From contig DJHM01000048.1 of the NCBI GenBank assembly GCA_002433075.1, forward strand, positions 118,495 to 182,494: a stretch of DNA of 64,000 bases. The letters run 5' to 3'. The notes beneath the pieces are model-generated. The model ran no database searches. It saw nothing but the letters and a program-made list of their open reading frames with translations, and had not been told where the DNA came from. This DNA comes from Latescibacteria bacterium UBA6620 (GTDB lineage: Bacteria; Latescibacterota; UBA2968). This document shows positions 45,090 to 54,401 of the stretch, one piece after another. Each line of letters starts with the position of its first letter. Within the stretch, counting starts at the first letter, position 1. The translations under genes were made by a program, and so were the position numbers.

Positions 45090-46031
45090 TTACCCCCCAC
45101 CCTCCTTCTCCGCTTGAAACCACTCGATCGTCCTCCGCAGCCCCTCATCGGGCGCAATCTCCGGCTGCCAGCCCAGCAGGTCCCGGGCAAGCGAGATGTC
45201 GGGCTGGCGAATTTTCGGATCATCCTTCATTGGGGGCAGGAACTTCAATTCGCTCTTGCTCTCGCTGATCTTGATGATCCGATCTGCCAGCTCCAGCATC
45301 GACATCTCCGAGGGATTCCCGACGTTGACCGGCTCGTGATATTCCGCCTGCATCAGCGCGTAGATTCCGCGGACCAGATCCGAAACGAAACAGATGCTTC
45401 TCGTCTGCTCCCCGTCCCCGAAGATGGTGATTTCTTCATCGCGAAGGGCCTGCGAGATAAACGTAGGAATGGCGCGCCCGTCGTCCATACGCATCCGGGG
45501 TCCGTACGTGTTGAAGATCCGGATGATGCGAGTGTCGATACCGACCTCGCGATGGTAGGCCATCGTCATCGCTTCAGCAAATCGCTTGGCCTCGTCATAC
45601 ACCCCTCGCACCCCGATGGGGTTGACGTTCCCCCAGTAGGACTCCGGTTGGGGGTGAACCTGAGGGTCCCCGTACGACTCCGACGTCGAGGCCAGGAAGA
45701 ACTTTGCCTGCTTCACCCTTGCTAACCCGAGGCAATGGTAGGTTCCAAGGGAGCCGACCTTCATCGTGTGAATGGAATGGACGAGGTAATCCTTCGGACT
45801 CGCCGGACTCGCGAAGTGAAGGATGTAGTCCAGTTCACCCCGCACGTGGACGAAATTGGTCACGTCGTAGTTGAGAAACGTGAACCCCTCCTGTCCGATC
45901 AGGTGGGAGATGTTGTCCACCCGCCCGGTCAGAAGGTTGTCCATCGCGACCACCTCGTGCCCCTCGGCCAGCATGAATTCGCAAAGATGCGACCCGAGGA
46001 ACCCCGCGCCGCCCGTAATCAGAATCCGCAC
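45090..46031 (-). CDS. UDP-glucuronate decarboxylase-like NAD-dependent epimerase (UXS)
   Basis: A 313-residue extended SDR. MRILITGGAGFLGSHLCEFMLAEGHEVVAMDNLLTG is the NAD site; HFASPASPKDY, FFLASTSESYGDPQVHPQ, YDEAKRFAEA (YxxxK), RIFNTYGPRM and TIFGDGEQTRSICFVSDLV follow. It matches UDP-xylose synthase, which decarboxylates UDP-glucuronate; the neighbouring UDP-sugar dehydrogenase could supply that acid. Start GTG at 46031. It is intact while two genes upstream on the same strand are broken. Confidence 0.9.
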   Translation of the reverse strand: MRILITGGAGFLGSHLCEFMLAEGHEVVAMDNLLTGRVDNISHLIGQEGFTFLNYDVTNFVHVRGELDYILHFASPASPKDYLVHSIHTMKVGSLGTYHCLGLARVKQAKFFLASTSESYGDPQVHPQPESYWGNVNPIGVRGVYDEAKRFAEAMTMAYHREVGIDTRIIRIFNTYGPRMRMDDGRAIPTFISQALRDEEITIFGDGEQTRSICFVSDLVRGIYALMQAEYHEPVNVGNPSEMSMLELADRIIKISESKSELKFLPPMKDDPKIRQPDISLARDLLGWQPEIAPDEGLRRTIEWFQAEKEGGG

Positions 46032-46060
46032 ACGACCCTACCTTCTATCCGCTATGACCC

Positions 46061-46089
46061 GCCTCCGCTAAAGCTTCGGCGCGGCAGGC
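46061..46089. repeat. Interspersed palindromic repeat (family 2, copy e)
   Basis: GCCT cCGC taaAGCTtcg GCG c ggc AGGC, an imperfect palindrome between the UXS-like and glmS genes. The adjoining 46090-46135 holds a TTGGTCA-type direct repeat and no gene. Confidence 0.4.
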
Positions 46090-46168
46090 TGGACATGGTT
46101 ATTGGTCAACTGGATACTGGTCATTGGTCACTTGCTTAGTACTCGTCCCAGATCTCATCCAGCGCTGG

Positions 46169-47379
46169 CTACCTTTCAACCGCCAGCGCTTGCTTCGTCA
46201 CCGACAGGAAGACCTCTTTTTCCGCATCGGTCATGGTCTTCTTCCGCCTTGCCATCACCCGCTCGGCCAGCGCCTGGATCTGCGCTTCGGTTTCCAGCGC
46301 CTGCGTGACCCTATCAGGAATCGCGGAAAGGGCTTCCAGAACTTCCGCCGTTCGCTCTGCCGAAAGATTCTTGCGGCGGCCAAGATCGGTCGCAATCATC
46401 GCCAGTACCGCGACCTGCGCCGTAAACGCCTTCGTGCTCGCCACCCCGATTCGGCACCCACGTGGAGATAAACGCCGGCATCCGTTTCCCGCGACAGAGT
46501 GGATTCCACGACGTTCACCACACCGAACGCCAACGCCCTCTTCATCTTCACCTCGCAAAGCGCGGCCAGCGTATCCGCCGTTTCACCCGACTGGCTGATC
46601 GCGCAGCTCGCTCGCGTACTCCACTTCCGCCGGCACGCGTGCAAGCTCTTCGAACAGATACTCCCCGATCAGCCCTGCGTGCCAGGCGGTCCCACATCCC
46701 GTCAACAGAATACGACGGGTGCGAGCCAGGTCGCGGTCCAAGCCGACGAGACCTCCAAGCGTCGTCCGGGTAGACCACACGATTCGTGTGCTCGACGATG
46801 GCACCACCGTCTGAAGCCACGATGTACTCGCCCTCTCCGACCCCGACCAGAAGCGGGCTTCCCCGCCTGACCGCGACCAGGGTGTGGGGGACTTCCGAAC
46901 AGAGTACCGCAAGTCCGAACGTCCCGAACAGCCTGCCGCACACTGGCCACAAAGTCACCCGTCTGGTCAAAGAAAAAGCCGATCATCTGAGCGATCGACT
47001 CGGAATCCGTTTCGCTCTGGAAGGCGATACCCTGCCCCTCCAGAAACTGACGGATGGCGACGTGATTTTCGATGATCCCGTTGTGGACAACCGCTATACG
47101 ATGACTCGCGTCGAAATACAGATGGGCGTTCCGCTCACTCGGGCGTCCGTGGGTGGCCCATCTCGTGTGTGGGATTCCGATCGTGCCTTCGAGCGGCTTG
47201 GCATCGAGGGACTCGGCCAGGATCGCGACCTTGCCCACAGTCTTGAGGTCGCTCACCGTATCTTCGTGAATCGTTGCCACCCCGGCCGAATCGTAACCGC
47301 GGTATTCCGGCCTCCGGAGTCCGTTTAGCAGGATGGGCGCTGCCGTTCGTCCACCGACATATCCGACAATCCCACACAT
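46169..47379 (-). pseudogene. glmS: Glucosamine-fructose-6-phosphate aminotransferase (GlmS), multiple frameshifts
   Basis: The N-terminal glutaminase is intact for about 165 residues (MCGIVGYVGGRTAAPILLNGLRRPEYRGYDSAG, HTRWATHGRPSERNAHLYF, HNGIIENH). The remaining protein is spread over successive frames: GTFGLAVLCSEVPHTLVAVRRGSPLLVGVGEGEYIVASD; ILLTGCGTAWHAGLIGEYLFEELARVPAEVEYASE; ISQSGETADTLAAL; IGVASTKAFTAQVAVLAMIATDLG. At least four shifts occur, and the second SIS domain with the C-terminal DSVTVE end is missing. GlmS is normally essential, so another copy must exist elsewhere, or this region was badly assembled. Confidence 0.85.
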
Positions 47380-47435
47380 GGACGCTCCTACCGGAAGAAA
47401 TTCGAAGGAAGCGGAGAATTTTCCCGCCTAGATAG

Positions 47436-48764
47436 CTACAGCTTGAACACCTTTCCAACCGCGCGCTCCGTACCCAGTGTGGCATTGCGGGTATCGAACA
47501 CGCACCGGGCCTGATCCACGATCCACTGGATGTCGTAGCTGTCGTGGTTCGTCGTGATCACGACGCAATCCACATCGCCGACCGTTGACTCGGACAATTC
47601 CGCCGAGGTCATTTACAAATCATCGACAGCCAGCTCCGGCACATACGGATCGTGGTAGCTGACGTGCGCACCCTTTTGGCAAAGCATTTCAATGATGTCG
47701 AGCGCGGGCGACTCCCGGATGTCGCCCACATTCGGTTTATAGGTCGCACCCATTACAAGAATTCGGGAGCGCTTCACGGATCGCTCGAACAGGTTCAGAA
47801 CATCGGAGACCTTCGAAACGACGTAGCCCGGCATACTTCGGGTGACCTCGCTCGCCAGCTCGATGAATCGCGAACTGAAATCGAGCATTCGGAGTTTCCA
47901 CGCCAGGTAGTGCGGATCCACGGGGATACAGTGTCCGCCAAGCCCGGGCCCCGGATAGAATGGCATGAATCCGTAAGGCTTTGTGGACGCTGCGTCGATC
48001 ACTTCCCGGACATCGATCCCCAGGCGGTCGCACATCAGCGCGACTTCGTTCACCAGCGCGATGTTCACACTCCGATAGGTATTCTCCAGGAGTTTCGTGA
48101 TCTCTGCCGTCTGCGTGGACGAAACGGTCACGACGTCGGCAATCACTTCCCCATAAAACGCCGCTGCCATCTCCGTACAGACGGGAGTCGATCCTCCCAC
48201 CACCTTGGGAGTGTTCGTCAGCGTGTACACAGTGTTGCCGGGATCGATGCGTTCCGGAGAATAGGCGAGGTAGAGATCTTCCCCGACCAAAAGTCCGTTT
48301 TCTTCAAGGATCGGACGGACAATTTCCTCGGTCGTTCCGGGAAACGTCGTGCTTTCCAGAATCACAAGGCGGCCTGCGGAAAGCTGTTCCCGAACGCCTC
48401 GACACGCGCTCAGGATGTAGGAGATGTCGGGATCTCGTGTTTTACGAAGGGGGGTTGGTACGCAGATAATGACAACGTCGGCTTCTGCGACTTCCGCGTA
48501 GTCGACCGTCGCACGCAGCTTGCCCACGGACTTCAGCCCGGCGACCTCGAAATCCGGGACATCCCCCACGTCGGACCTGCCGGCCTCGATGGTCTCGACC
48601 TTGCTCGCCGACACGTCCACCCCGATCACGTGGAACCCCGCCTTGCCCAGCTCGATTGCCATGGGCAGTCCCACGTATCCGAGACCCACTACCGCGACGG
48701 ACACCGTGCGAGTTCTGATCTTCTCGGTCAACGCCGCATCGAGTTCGATCGGCGGCTCGCTCAA
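47436..48764 (-). pseudogene. Nucleotide-sugar dehydrogenase (UDP-GlcNAc/ManNAc-type) split by TAA
   Basis: A 443-codon frame coding a UDP-sugar 6-dehydrogenase: VAVVGLGYVGLPMAIELGKAGFHVIGVDVSASKVETI, VIICVPTPLRKTRDPDISYI, LESTTFPGTTEEIVRPIL, YSPERIDPGNT, PYGFMPFYPGPGLGGHCIPVDPHYLAWKLR and GATYKPNVGDIRESPALDII. TAA at 47613-47615 ends the first 383 residues. The next codon is ATG, and MTSAELSESTVGDVDCVVITTNHDSYDIQWIVDQARCVFDTRNAT continues the C-terminal domain to TAG at 47436. The frame does not change, so it is a nonsense pseudogene or error; separate translation from TAAATG is conceivable. Start is TTG at 48764. Confidence 0.85.
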
Positions 48765-48765
48765 G

Positions 48766-49677
48766 CTACGCTCCCATGCTTCGCATCAGAATGGCTTTCT
48801 GGGCGTGCAACCGATTCTCGGCCTGATCGATGACGATGCTTCGCTCCGAGGCCATGACGCCCGCGGTGACTTCGTACCCCTTGTGCGCAGGAAGGCAGTG
48901 CATGACATAGGCGTCTGATTTTTCAAGCAGGGATTCGTTAATCTGGTAAGGTGTGAAAGCTGCGATCCGACGTTCGCGTTCTTCGCGGAAGCTGTCGTCC
49001 TCAAAGAACTCCATGTCGATCCACGTGTCCGTGTAGAGGAAATCTGCGGCGGCGGCCGCTGCCACCAGGTCGAGAGTCTCCGCGAACAAACCCGATTCGC
49101 GAGCTGCCTCCATCAGTTCCGGATCGTCCGAGGCCGGATTGACTTCGGGCGCAACCACTGTGATGCGTACTCCTGTTTTGATGCACGCGGCGATCAGCGA
49201 ATTACACACATTGTTCCGGATTCCGGCATAGACCAGATGAGCTCCATCCAGCTTTCCGGCAACCTCTCGGATCGTCAGCAGGTCGCCCACCGCCTGACAC
49301 GGGTGATAGCGGTCGCAACATCCGTTGATTACGGGCACCTCGGAGCCCGAAGCCAGATCGAGCAGATCGTCGTGGCGCATCATTCTGGCCACGATACCGT
49401 CTACGTAGCGGGAAAGCACCTGAGCTTCATCACCGATATCGGCAAGTGTGAAATTCGTGGAGCGCCAGTCCAGGTAGACAGCGTGCCCCCCCAGCTGGGT
49501 CATGCCCACCTCGAACGATGTTCGGGTGCGGGTCGAGGTCTTCTGGAACAGCATACCAAGACTCTGACCCACGAGGGACTGCCGGTAGAGATCGGGGTGA
49601 TCCTTCACATCCATCGCTTCATCGAGCGTGGCTTGTAGTTCCTCCGACGTCCAGTCCTTGAGAGTAATCAGGTCCAT
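48766..49677 (-). CDS. Ornithine carbamoyltransferase-like protein
   Basis: A 303-residue aspartate/ornithine carbamoyltransferase superfamily enzyme. FQKTSTRTRTSFEVGM binds carbamoyl phosphate, with DRYHPCQAVGDLLTI and HCLPAHKGYEVTAGVM giving the HPCQ and HCLP motifs of ornithine carbamoyltransferases. The second-substrate loop (RNNVCNSLI; YTDTWIDMEFFEDD) differs from standard ArgF (DGNNVANSLL-like; VSMG-type), so the amino substrate may not be ornithine. I use ATG at 49677. NrnA ends two bases upstream, and no other arginine gene is near. Confidence 0.83.
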   Translation of the reverse strand: MDLITLKDWTSEELQATLDEAMDVKDHPDLYRQSLVGQSLGMLFQKTSTRTRTSFEVGMTQLGGHAVYLDWRSTNFTLADIGDEAQVLSRYVDGIVARMMRHDDLLDLASGSEVPVINGCCDRYHPCQAVGDLLTIREVAGKLDGAHLVYAGIRNNVCNSLIAACIKTGVRITVVAPEVNPASDDPELMEAARESGLFAETLDLVAAAAAADFLYTDTWIDMEFFEDDSFREERERRIAAFTPYQINESLLEKSDAYVMHCLPAHKGYEVTAGVMASERSIVIDQAENRLHAQKAILMRSMGA

Positions 49678-49679
49678 GA

Positions 49680-50639
49680 TCAAGAAAGCGCCGCTTCCAC
49701 CTCGTCCAGCAACTCCTTCAAAGACTCGCCCAACGACTTCTCGATTGTGCACCCCGAAGCGTTCTGATGACCGCCACCGCCGAATTTCCGGGCGATCGCG
49801 TTCACGTCGACCTTCCCCCGGGACCGGAGGCTGACACGGTGCACACCCGCCGATTGCTCCTTGAAGAAAAGAGCGACCTCTACACCGTCGATCGACATGG
49901 CCTGGTCGACAACCCCGTCTAAATCCCCGCCGAGTTGGAAGGTTTCGTGGTCGATCGAAACTGTGACGATTTGTCCATCCGCGTGCAGCTCCAGTCCGGC
50001 CAGAGCGATGCCCAGCGTCTTGACCGTCTCGAACGTCTGGTGGGCAAACAGCTGATCCGCGATCCAGGTGGGGTCCGCCCCATAATCGACCAGTTCGGCC
50101 GCCGCTTTCAGGGCTCGTTCCGGATGGGAATACTTGAAGAGCTTGGAGTCGAACGCGATTCCGGCGTAGACCTGCGTGGCGATCTCGGGCGTGATCTCGG
50201 CATCAAACTCTTGAATCAGTCGAAAGATCAACTCGCTGGCCGCGCTCGCACCCGAGTCGATCAACAGGTCGTTGCCCTCCTCCCAACCACCAGCGTGATG
50301 GTCGATGATCATCGTCCGCGTTTCGAAGCCGATCAGCCGCGCGACGTTGCCCACACGGTGTGCGGAGATCGTCGGTGTATCCACGAACACAGCGAAAGGC
50401 ACTGCCTCCGTCGACTCGTAGTCGTGGATGCTCTCGATTTTTTCGAACCCTTCCAGAAACGCGAATTTCCGATCCGGTTCGACGTCAGCCACCACGATAC
50501 GGTTCTGCTTCCCAAGCTGGTCAAGGGCGCTGGACAGGCCCAGCAGTGCTCCAATCCCATCTCCGTCAGCATGGACGTGAGTCGAAAGCAGATAGGGCCC
50601 TTCTGACTCGAAGAACACGACCGCGCGGGCAAGATCCAT
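49680..50639 (-). CDS. DHH family phosphoesterase, NrnA/oligoribonuclease type
   Basis: A 319-residue nanoRNase/pAp phosphatase. THVHADGDGIGALLGLSSAL, VFVDTPTISAHRVG and IIDHHAGG make the DHH domain's manganese ligands; the C-terminal DHHA1 domain has SLRSRGKVDVNAIARKFGGGGHQNASGCTI. It trims short RNAs or dephosphorylates pAp. ATG at 50639 (AGGAG upstream), 22 bases after hyuB's stop. Confidence 0.9.
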   Translation of the reverse strand: MDLARAVVFFESEGPYLLSTHVHADGDGIGALLGLSSALDQLGKQNRIVVADVEPDRKFAFLEGFEKIESIHDYESTEAVPFAVFVDTPTISAHRVGNVARLIGFETRTMIIDHHAGGWEEGNDLLIDSGASAASELIFRLIQEFDAEITPEIATQVYAGIAFDSKLFKYSHPERALKAAAELVDYGADPTWIADQLFAHQTFETVKTLGIALAGLELHADGQIVTVSIDHETFQLGGDLDGVVDQAMSIDGVEVALFFKEQSAGVHRVSLRSRGKVDVNAIARKFGGGGHQNASGCTIEKSLGESLKELLDEVEAALS

Positions 50640-50661
50640 CACGATTTCTCCTGGATGGCGC

Positions 50662-52404
50662 TCATCCCATCTCCTCGATTTCGTCCACGAGCCCTTCGAC
50701 ATCGGCAGACGTGAGCCGGTAACTTCTCAGTTTGAACGTGGCAGCCGAGTCGTAGTCCAGTTTCTCGTCGGAACGGAACAGGACCCCGTGTTCGAGCGCT
50801 GCTTTTCGACGAGTGAGCACCTGCGCCGATAGATCATCCGACAACAGTCGGATCGCGCGCTCGTAGGGATGCCCGTAGCCTCCGCCACCGGCCGTTTCCA
50901 ACCGAAGGCGATCGCCCGGTTTCAAGTTAAGACCCTCAACCTTGCGAGGGGGTCGGGCCCAGTGACCCTCTTTGTGCAGCTTGACGCTGGATGTCGATCC
51001 TCGAGCCCCCCGATAGTGCCCGCCCGCACCCCGCTCCCCTCGATCCAGATACAGGGTCAGACGAGAATCCGCTTCGACACGCAACTCGATCAGAGTGCCG
51101 TCGCCACCGCGATAACGTCCTGCCCCACCGGAGCCCCCGCGACGTTCGTATCGCAGGACCCGAATCGGATACTCTCTTTCCAGGTCTTCGATAGAGGGAA
51201 AAGCGCCCCGACGAGGAGACGCACCCACGTTAGTCAGCCCGTCACCACAACCACTCGCGCCACCTCCGGAACCCACCGCCAACCTCAGGTAGAAGGGTCT
51301 GCCCTGATGAAGACCTTCCAGAACGATCAGGTTCCCGCCTCCAGCGTCGGCTGCAGACCCTCGACCGTGCACAGCCTTGGAAAGCGCTTCCCCCATTCCC
51401 GCCGTCACCCGGCCAGCGATCTCGCTCGCCGTGCTCACGGCCTGCGGAAACGTTGCGTCGAGGAAGGTGCCGGCCGGTATCTGCAAATCCAGCACCGAGT
51501 GCAAGTCCGCCGACGAAGGAACTTCGGGCAGCAGTTGTCTCAGACCCGCTTCGCACCCGGCACGGACAGCCGAAAAGGGACACGCACCCGACCCCGGAAC
51601 CAGATCCGACCCCTCGAATGAGATCTTGATCCGACCGCTTTCGACCGTCGCACGCGTCACAAGTCGAAACGGACGTCGGTTTTCCGAGGGATCCAGACGG
51701 TCGCGACTTATGTACGTCCCCGGTACGAATGAAGACAGTGCGTCGACAAGAAGACTCTGCGACTCCTCACGTGCACGTGTGACAGCTTCCACGAACGCTG
51801 TGGGGCCGCACCGATCCAGAAGCGAACGCAATCGGTGTGCACCGGTGGCAAGAGCCGCGATCTGAGCCAGCAGGTTACCCCGAAAAGCATCGGGATGCCT
51901 CGTGTTAGCAGCCAGAAGATCGACAACGGCTACGTCAGGTCGAAAGTCGGTAGCCACCAGCTGCTTTGGAATCCGGACACCTTCCTGGCTGATATCCCAC
52001 GCGTTGGGACAGACTCCACCCGGTACGCGGCCTCCAATATCGGGATAATGTCCGCTCGAAGCCAGCCAAGCCACCCCATGATCCCCGATCTGCAGTCCGG
52101 TCACGACGCGCAGGTCACTCAGGCTGCAGCCACCGACGTAGGGGTCGTTCGACAGGATCACGTGACCCTCGGTCGAGTCGGTCTCAGAAGATGTCTCCCG
52201 GATCCACGTCCCGAGCAACGCCGTAAGAAAAGGCGTACTCTCCGTTCCGGAAGCCCAGGACGCCCCGGCTGGACCGAATAGAGCGACTGCGGTCTCGCCC
52301 CCATGGAGGGCCGAATCGAAAGCACGGACCCGGAAGGCCGCATCGACTTCGTCGATCGCGCCCTGTACGCGCGACCAGAGTCGAATCGGTTGGAGAGCAC
52401 TCAC
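50662..52404 (-). CDS. Hydantoinase B/oxoprolinase family protein (second HyuB)
   Basis: A 580-residue HyuB. GHVILSNDPYVGGCSLSDLRVV, WLASSGHYPDIGGRVPGG, GEALSKAVHGRGSAADAGG and C-terminal GGGYGHPYERAIRLL are the family blocks; the DPY motif and later His bind metal. GTG at 52404 overlaps the preceding hyuA stop (GTGA), a standard codirectional A-B pair, unlike the convergent set at 20-24 kb. Acts with the HyuA on an unknown cyclic amide using ATP. Confidence 0.9.
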   Translation of the reverse strand: MSALQPIRLWSRVQGAIDEVDAAFRVRAFDSALHGGETAVALFGPAGASWASGTESTPFLTALLGTWIRETSSETDSTEGHVILSNDPYVGGCSLSDLRVVTGLQIGDHGVAWLASSGHYPDIGGRVPGGVCPNAWDISQEGVRIPKQLVATDFRPDVAVVDLLAANTRHPDAFRGNLLAQIAALATGAHRLRSLLDRCGPTAFVEAVTRAREESQSLLVDALSSFVPGTYISRDRLDPSENRRPFRLVTRATVESGRIKISFEGSDLVPGSGACPFSAVRAGCEAGLRQLLPEVPSSADLHSVLDLQIPAGTFLDATFPQAVSTASEIAGRVTAGMGEALSKAVHGRGSAADAGGGNLIVLEGLHQGRPFYLRLAVGSGGGASGCGDGLTNVGASPRRGAFPSIEDLEREYPIRVLRYERRGGSGGAGRYRGGDGTLIELRVEADSRLTLYLDRGERGAGGHYRGARGSTSSVKLHKEGHWARPPRKVEGLNLKPGDRLRLETAGGGGYGHPYERAIRLLSDDLSAQVLTRRKAALEHGVLFRSDEKLDYDSAATFKLRSYRLTSADVEGLVDEIEEMG

Positions 52405-54401
52405 ACCGGGCCTCCCAGATGAACCCAGAGGATCCCTCGCTCGTCCACACGGAACGTCGCCTCGGTCGGAACGAGAGTAGTCGCGCCGGCCTCCTCGATT
52501 AGAGCCGGGCCCGCTGTGTCTGACGACACACTGAGAACATCGCGGTCAAAAACCGGGCAAGACACCTCAGTGCCCATCGATCGCAGAATGCGGTGCTCGG
52601 TGGGTTCCCCCGTACCACTCTCCACAGGGGGCAACATCTGCTCGATCGCCCCCCGACCGGACCCCTCGATGGCCGTGGTGGAGATCCTTCGAATCTCGAG
52701 CCGAGATCCCTCGAGCCCCTCCAGTCCTGCACGCCGGTCGAACAGGCAGGTCAGAGTGCCCGCGTCGAACCCGCAGGGTGGGTGAAGAGCGACACCGGCC
52801 ATCTGCCCCTGATAGGCAACCTCGACTTCAACAACCAAACTGGACGTCGAACTTCCGAGCGAGGTTCCGACCCACTTCATCTGTTGATCGATCAGAACGT
52901 GCGCCTCCTTCAAGGCAGCGTCCTCTACGGGGATGTTCACGCGTGAAGACCGCGTTTCCCGTTGCTCAGCCAGCAGGCCGCCCCACGCAGAGAACAGACC
53001 CGCACGGGGTGGAACGAGAATCGTTGGGATGCCCAACTCCACCGCAATGCCGGCGGCATGCAGGGGACCTGCCCCACCGTAGGCCACGAGCACGGCCTCG
53101 TCGAGGGGGCACCGCCGCTCGACAGAGAGGGTCCGCAGAGCCTCGGCCATCATCTCATCGATCGTATCCACAATGGCTTCCGCAGCCTCGACAGTCTCGA
53201 TTCCTAGGGGACCGGCAATCCGCTCGGTGATGACCCGTTCCGCCGCATCCGGGTCGAGGGTGCGTGCACCTTCAGGCAGACGAAGGCGATCGCCCAGTCG
53301 GCCCAGGACGACATTCGCATCCGTCACCGCAGCGCGATGCGTCTGCTTGCCGTAGCACGCCGGCCCCGGGTCCGCACCCAGACCATCTGGACCGACGTCC
53401 ACACCACCTGCGTCGTTCGGACAGGCGATTGAGCCGCCGCCCGCCCCGATGGTCGTGATATCCAGCATTTCTACCGCGATCGGCAAGCCGAAACCGAGCG
53501 AACGCTTTCTTGTGAGCGAAGGAACCCCGTCGGCAACGAGGCACGCGTCGAAGCTCGTGCCACCCATGTCGCACGTCACGAAGGATGTGCGCCCGACTGC
53601 CGAACAAAGATGGCGGGCGCCGCTCACTCCCGCCGCAGGACCCGAAACCGCCGTCTTTACAGCAGATGACACGGCGACCTCGGGGGAGACTGTGCCTCCA
53701 TCGGAGGTCACGACGCGTAATCGGTCATTGCATCCGCTCGACGACAGGGCCGTGTCCAGATTCTCCAGATACCGACGAATCATCGGCCCGACGTACGCAC
53801 TCGCGGCTGCAGTCGAAAATCGTTCGAATTCAGTATCCGCTTCACACACGGATGAAGAACAGACGACCATCGCCTCCGGCCAAACGGACTCCACTGTCTC
53901 GCGCACGAGGTTTTCGTTCGAAGAATCTGCAGTCGAGTGGATCAGTCCCACCACGATCGCTTCCACCTCTTCGTCTCGAAGGATCCGGGTGAGATCGCGA
54001 ACCGATTCGACATCCACCGCTTGCTCGACGCCCGAGGGCGTAATCCGTTCGTCAATCTCATGACGAAGGGCACGGGGAATCAGGGGATCGAATTTCGGCT
54101 CCAGACCGTAGGCCGAACGGCGAGTAGCTCGCCGCAATTCGAGCACATCACGGAATCCCTTCGTGGTCAGCATCCCGCAACGCGCCCCCTTTCGCTCGAC
54201 CAGCGCGTTCGTCGCAACCGTCGTTCCGTGAAGAATCTCGTCAATCGACGGGAGAGGAAACCCGAGATGATCCAGCGCATCCATGAATCCGCGGGCGAAG
54301 TCGTCGGGGGTCGACGGCACTTTGACCGAAAGCAGCGATCCCTCAGACCAGCAGATCAGGTCCGTGAACGTGCCGCCAATATCGACACCGACCAGGATCA
54401 T
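52401..54401 (-). CDS. Hydantoinase/oxoprolinase family protein (second HyuA)
   Basis: A 666-residue HyuA ATPase subunit: ILVGVDIGGTFTDLICW, HGTTVATNALVERKG, FVTCDMGGTSFDACLVADG, TIGAGGGSIA and GADPGPACYGK. The ATG at 54401 follows the EnvC TAA with no gap (TAAATG), suggesting translational coupling to a cell-wall gene, which is a strange neighbour and probably historical accident of operon assembly. Substrate unknown. Confidence 0.9.
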   Translation of the reverse strand: MILVGVDIGGTFTDLICWSEGSLLSVKVPSTPDDFARGFMDALDHLGFPLPSIDEILHGTTVATNALVERKGARCGMLTTKGFRDVLELRRATRRSAYGLEPKFDPLIPRALRHEIDERITPSGVEQAVDVESVRDLTRILRDEEVEAIVVGLIHSTADSSNENLVRETVESVWPEAMVVCSSSVCEADTEFERFSTAAASAYVGPMIRRYLENLDTALSSSGCNDRLRVVTSDGGTVSPEVAVSSAVKTAVSGPAAGVSGARHLCSAVGRTSFVTCDMGGTSFDACLVADGVPSLTRKRSLGFGLPIAVEMLDITTIGAGGGSIACPNDAGGVDVGPDGLGADPGPACYGKQTHRAAVTDANVVLGRLGDRLRLPEGARTLDPDAAERVITERIAGPLGIETVEAAEAIVDTIDEMMAEALRTLSVERRCPLDEAVLVAYGGAGPLHAAGIAVELGIPTILVPPRAGLFSAWGGLLAEQRETRSSRVNIPVEDAALKEAHVLIDQQMKWVGTSLGSSTSSLVVEVEVAYQGQMAGVALHPPCGFDAGTLTCLFDRRAGLEGLEGSRLEIRRISTTAIEGSGRGAIEQMLPPVESGTGEPTEHRILRSMGTEVSCPVFDRDVLSVSSDTAGPALIEEAGATTLVPTEATFRVDERGILWVHLGGPV

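Noticed and set aside
46583..46912. Separate small genes in the 46-47 kb region
   Set aside because: All open frames there are consecutive pieces of one GlmS in different frames, so they are one broken gene.
47652..48833. 393-codon plus-strand ORF opposite the UDP-sugar dehydrogenase
   Set aside because: Antisense of a gene with clear motifs; its translation is Arg/His/Asp-rich with no domain.
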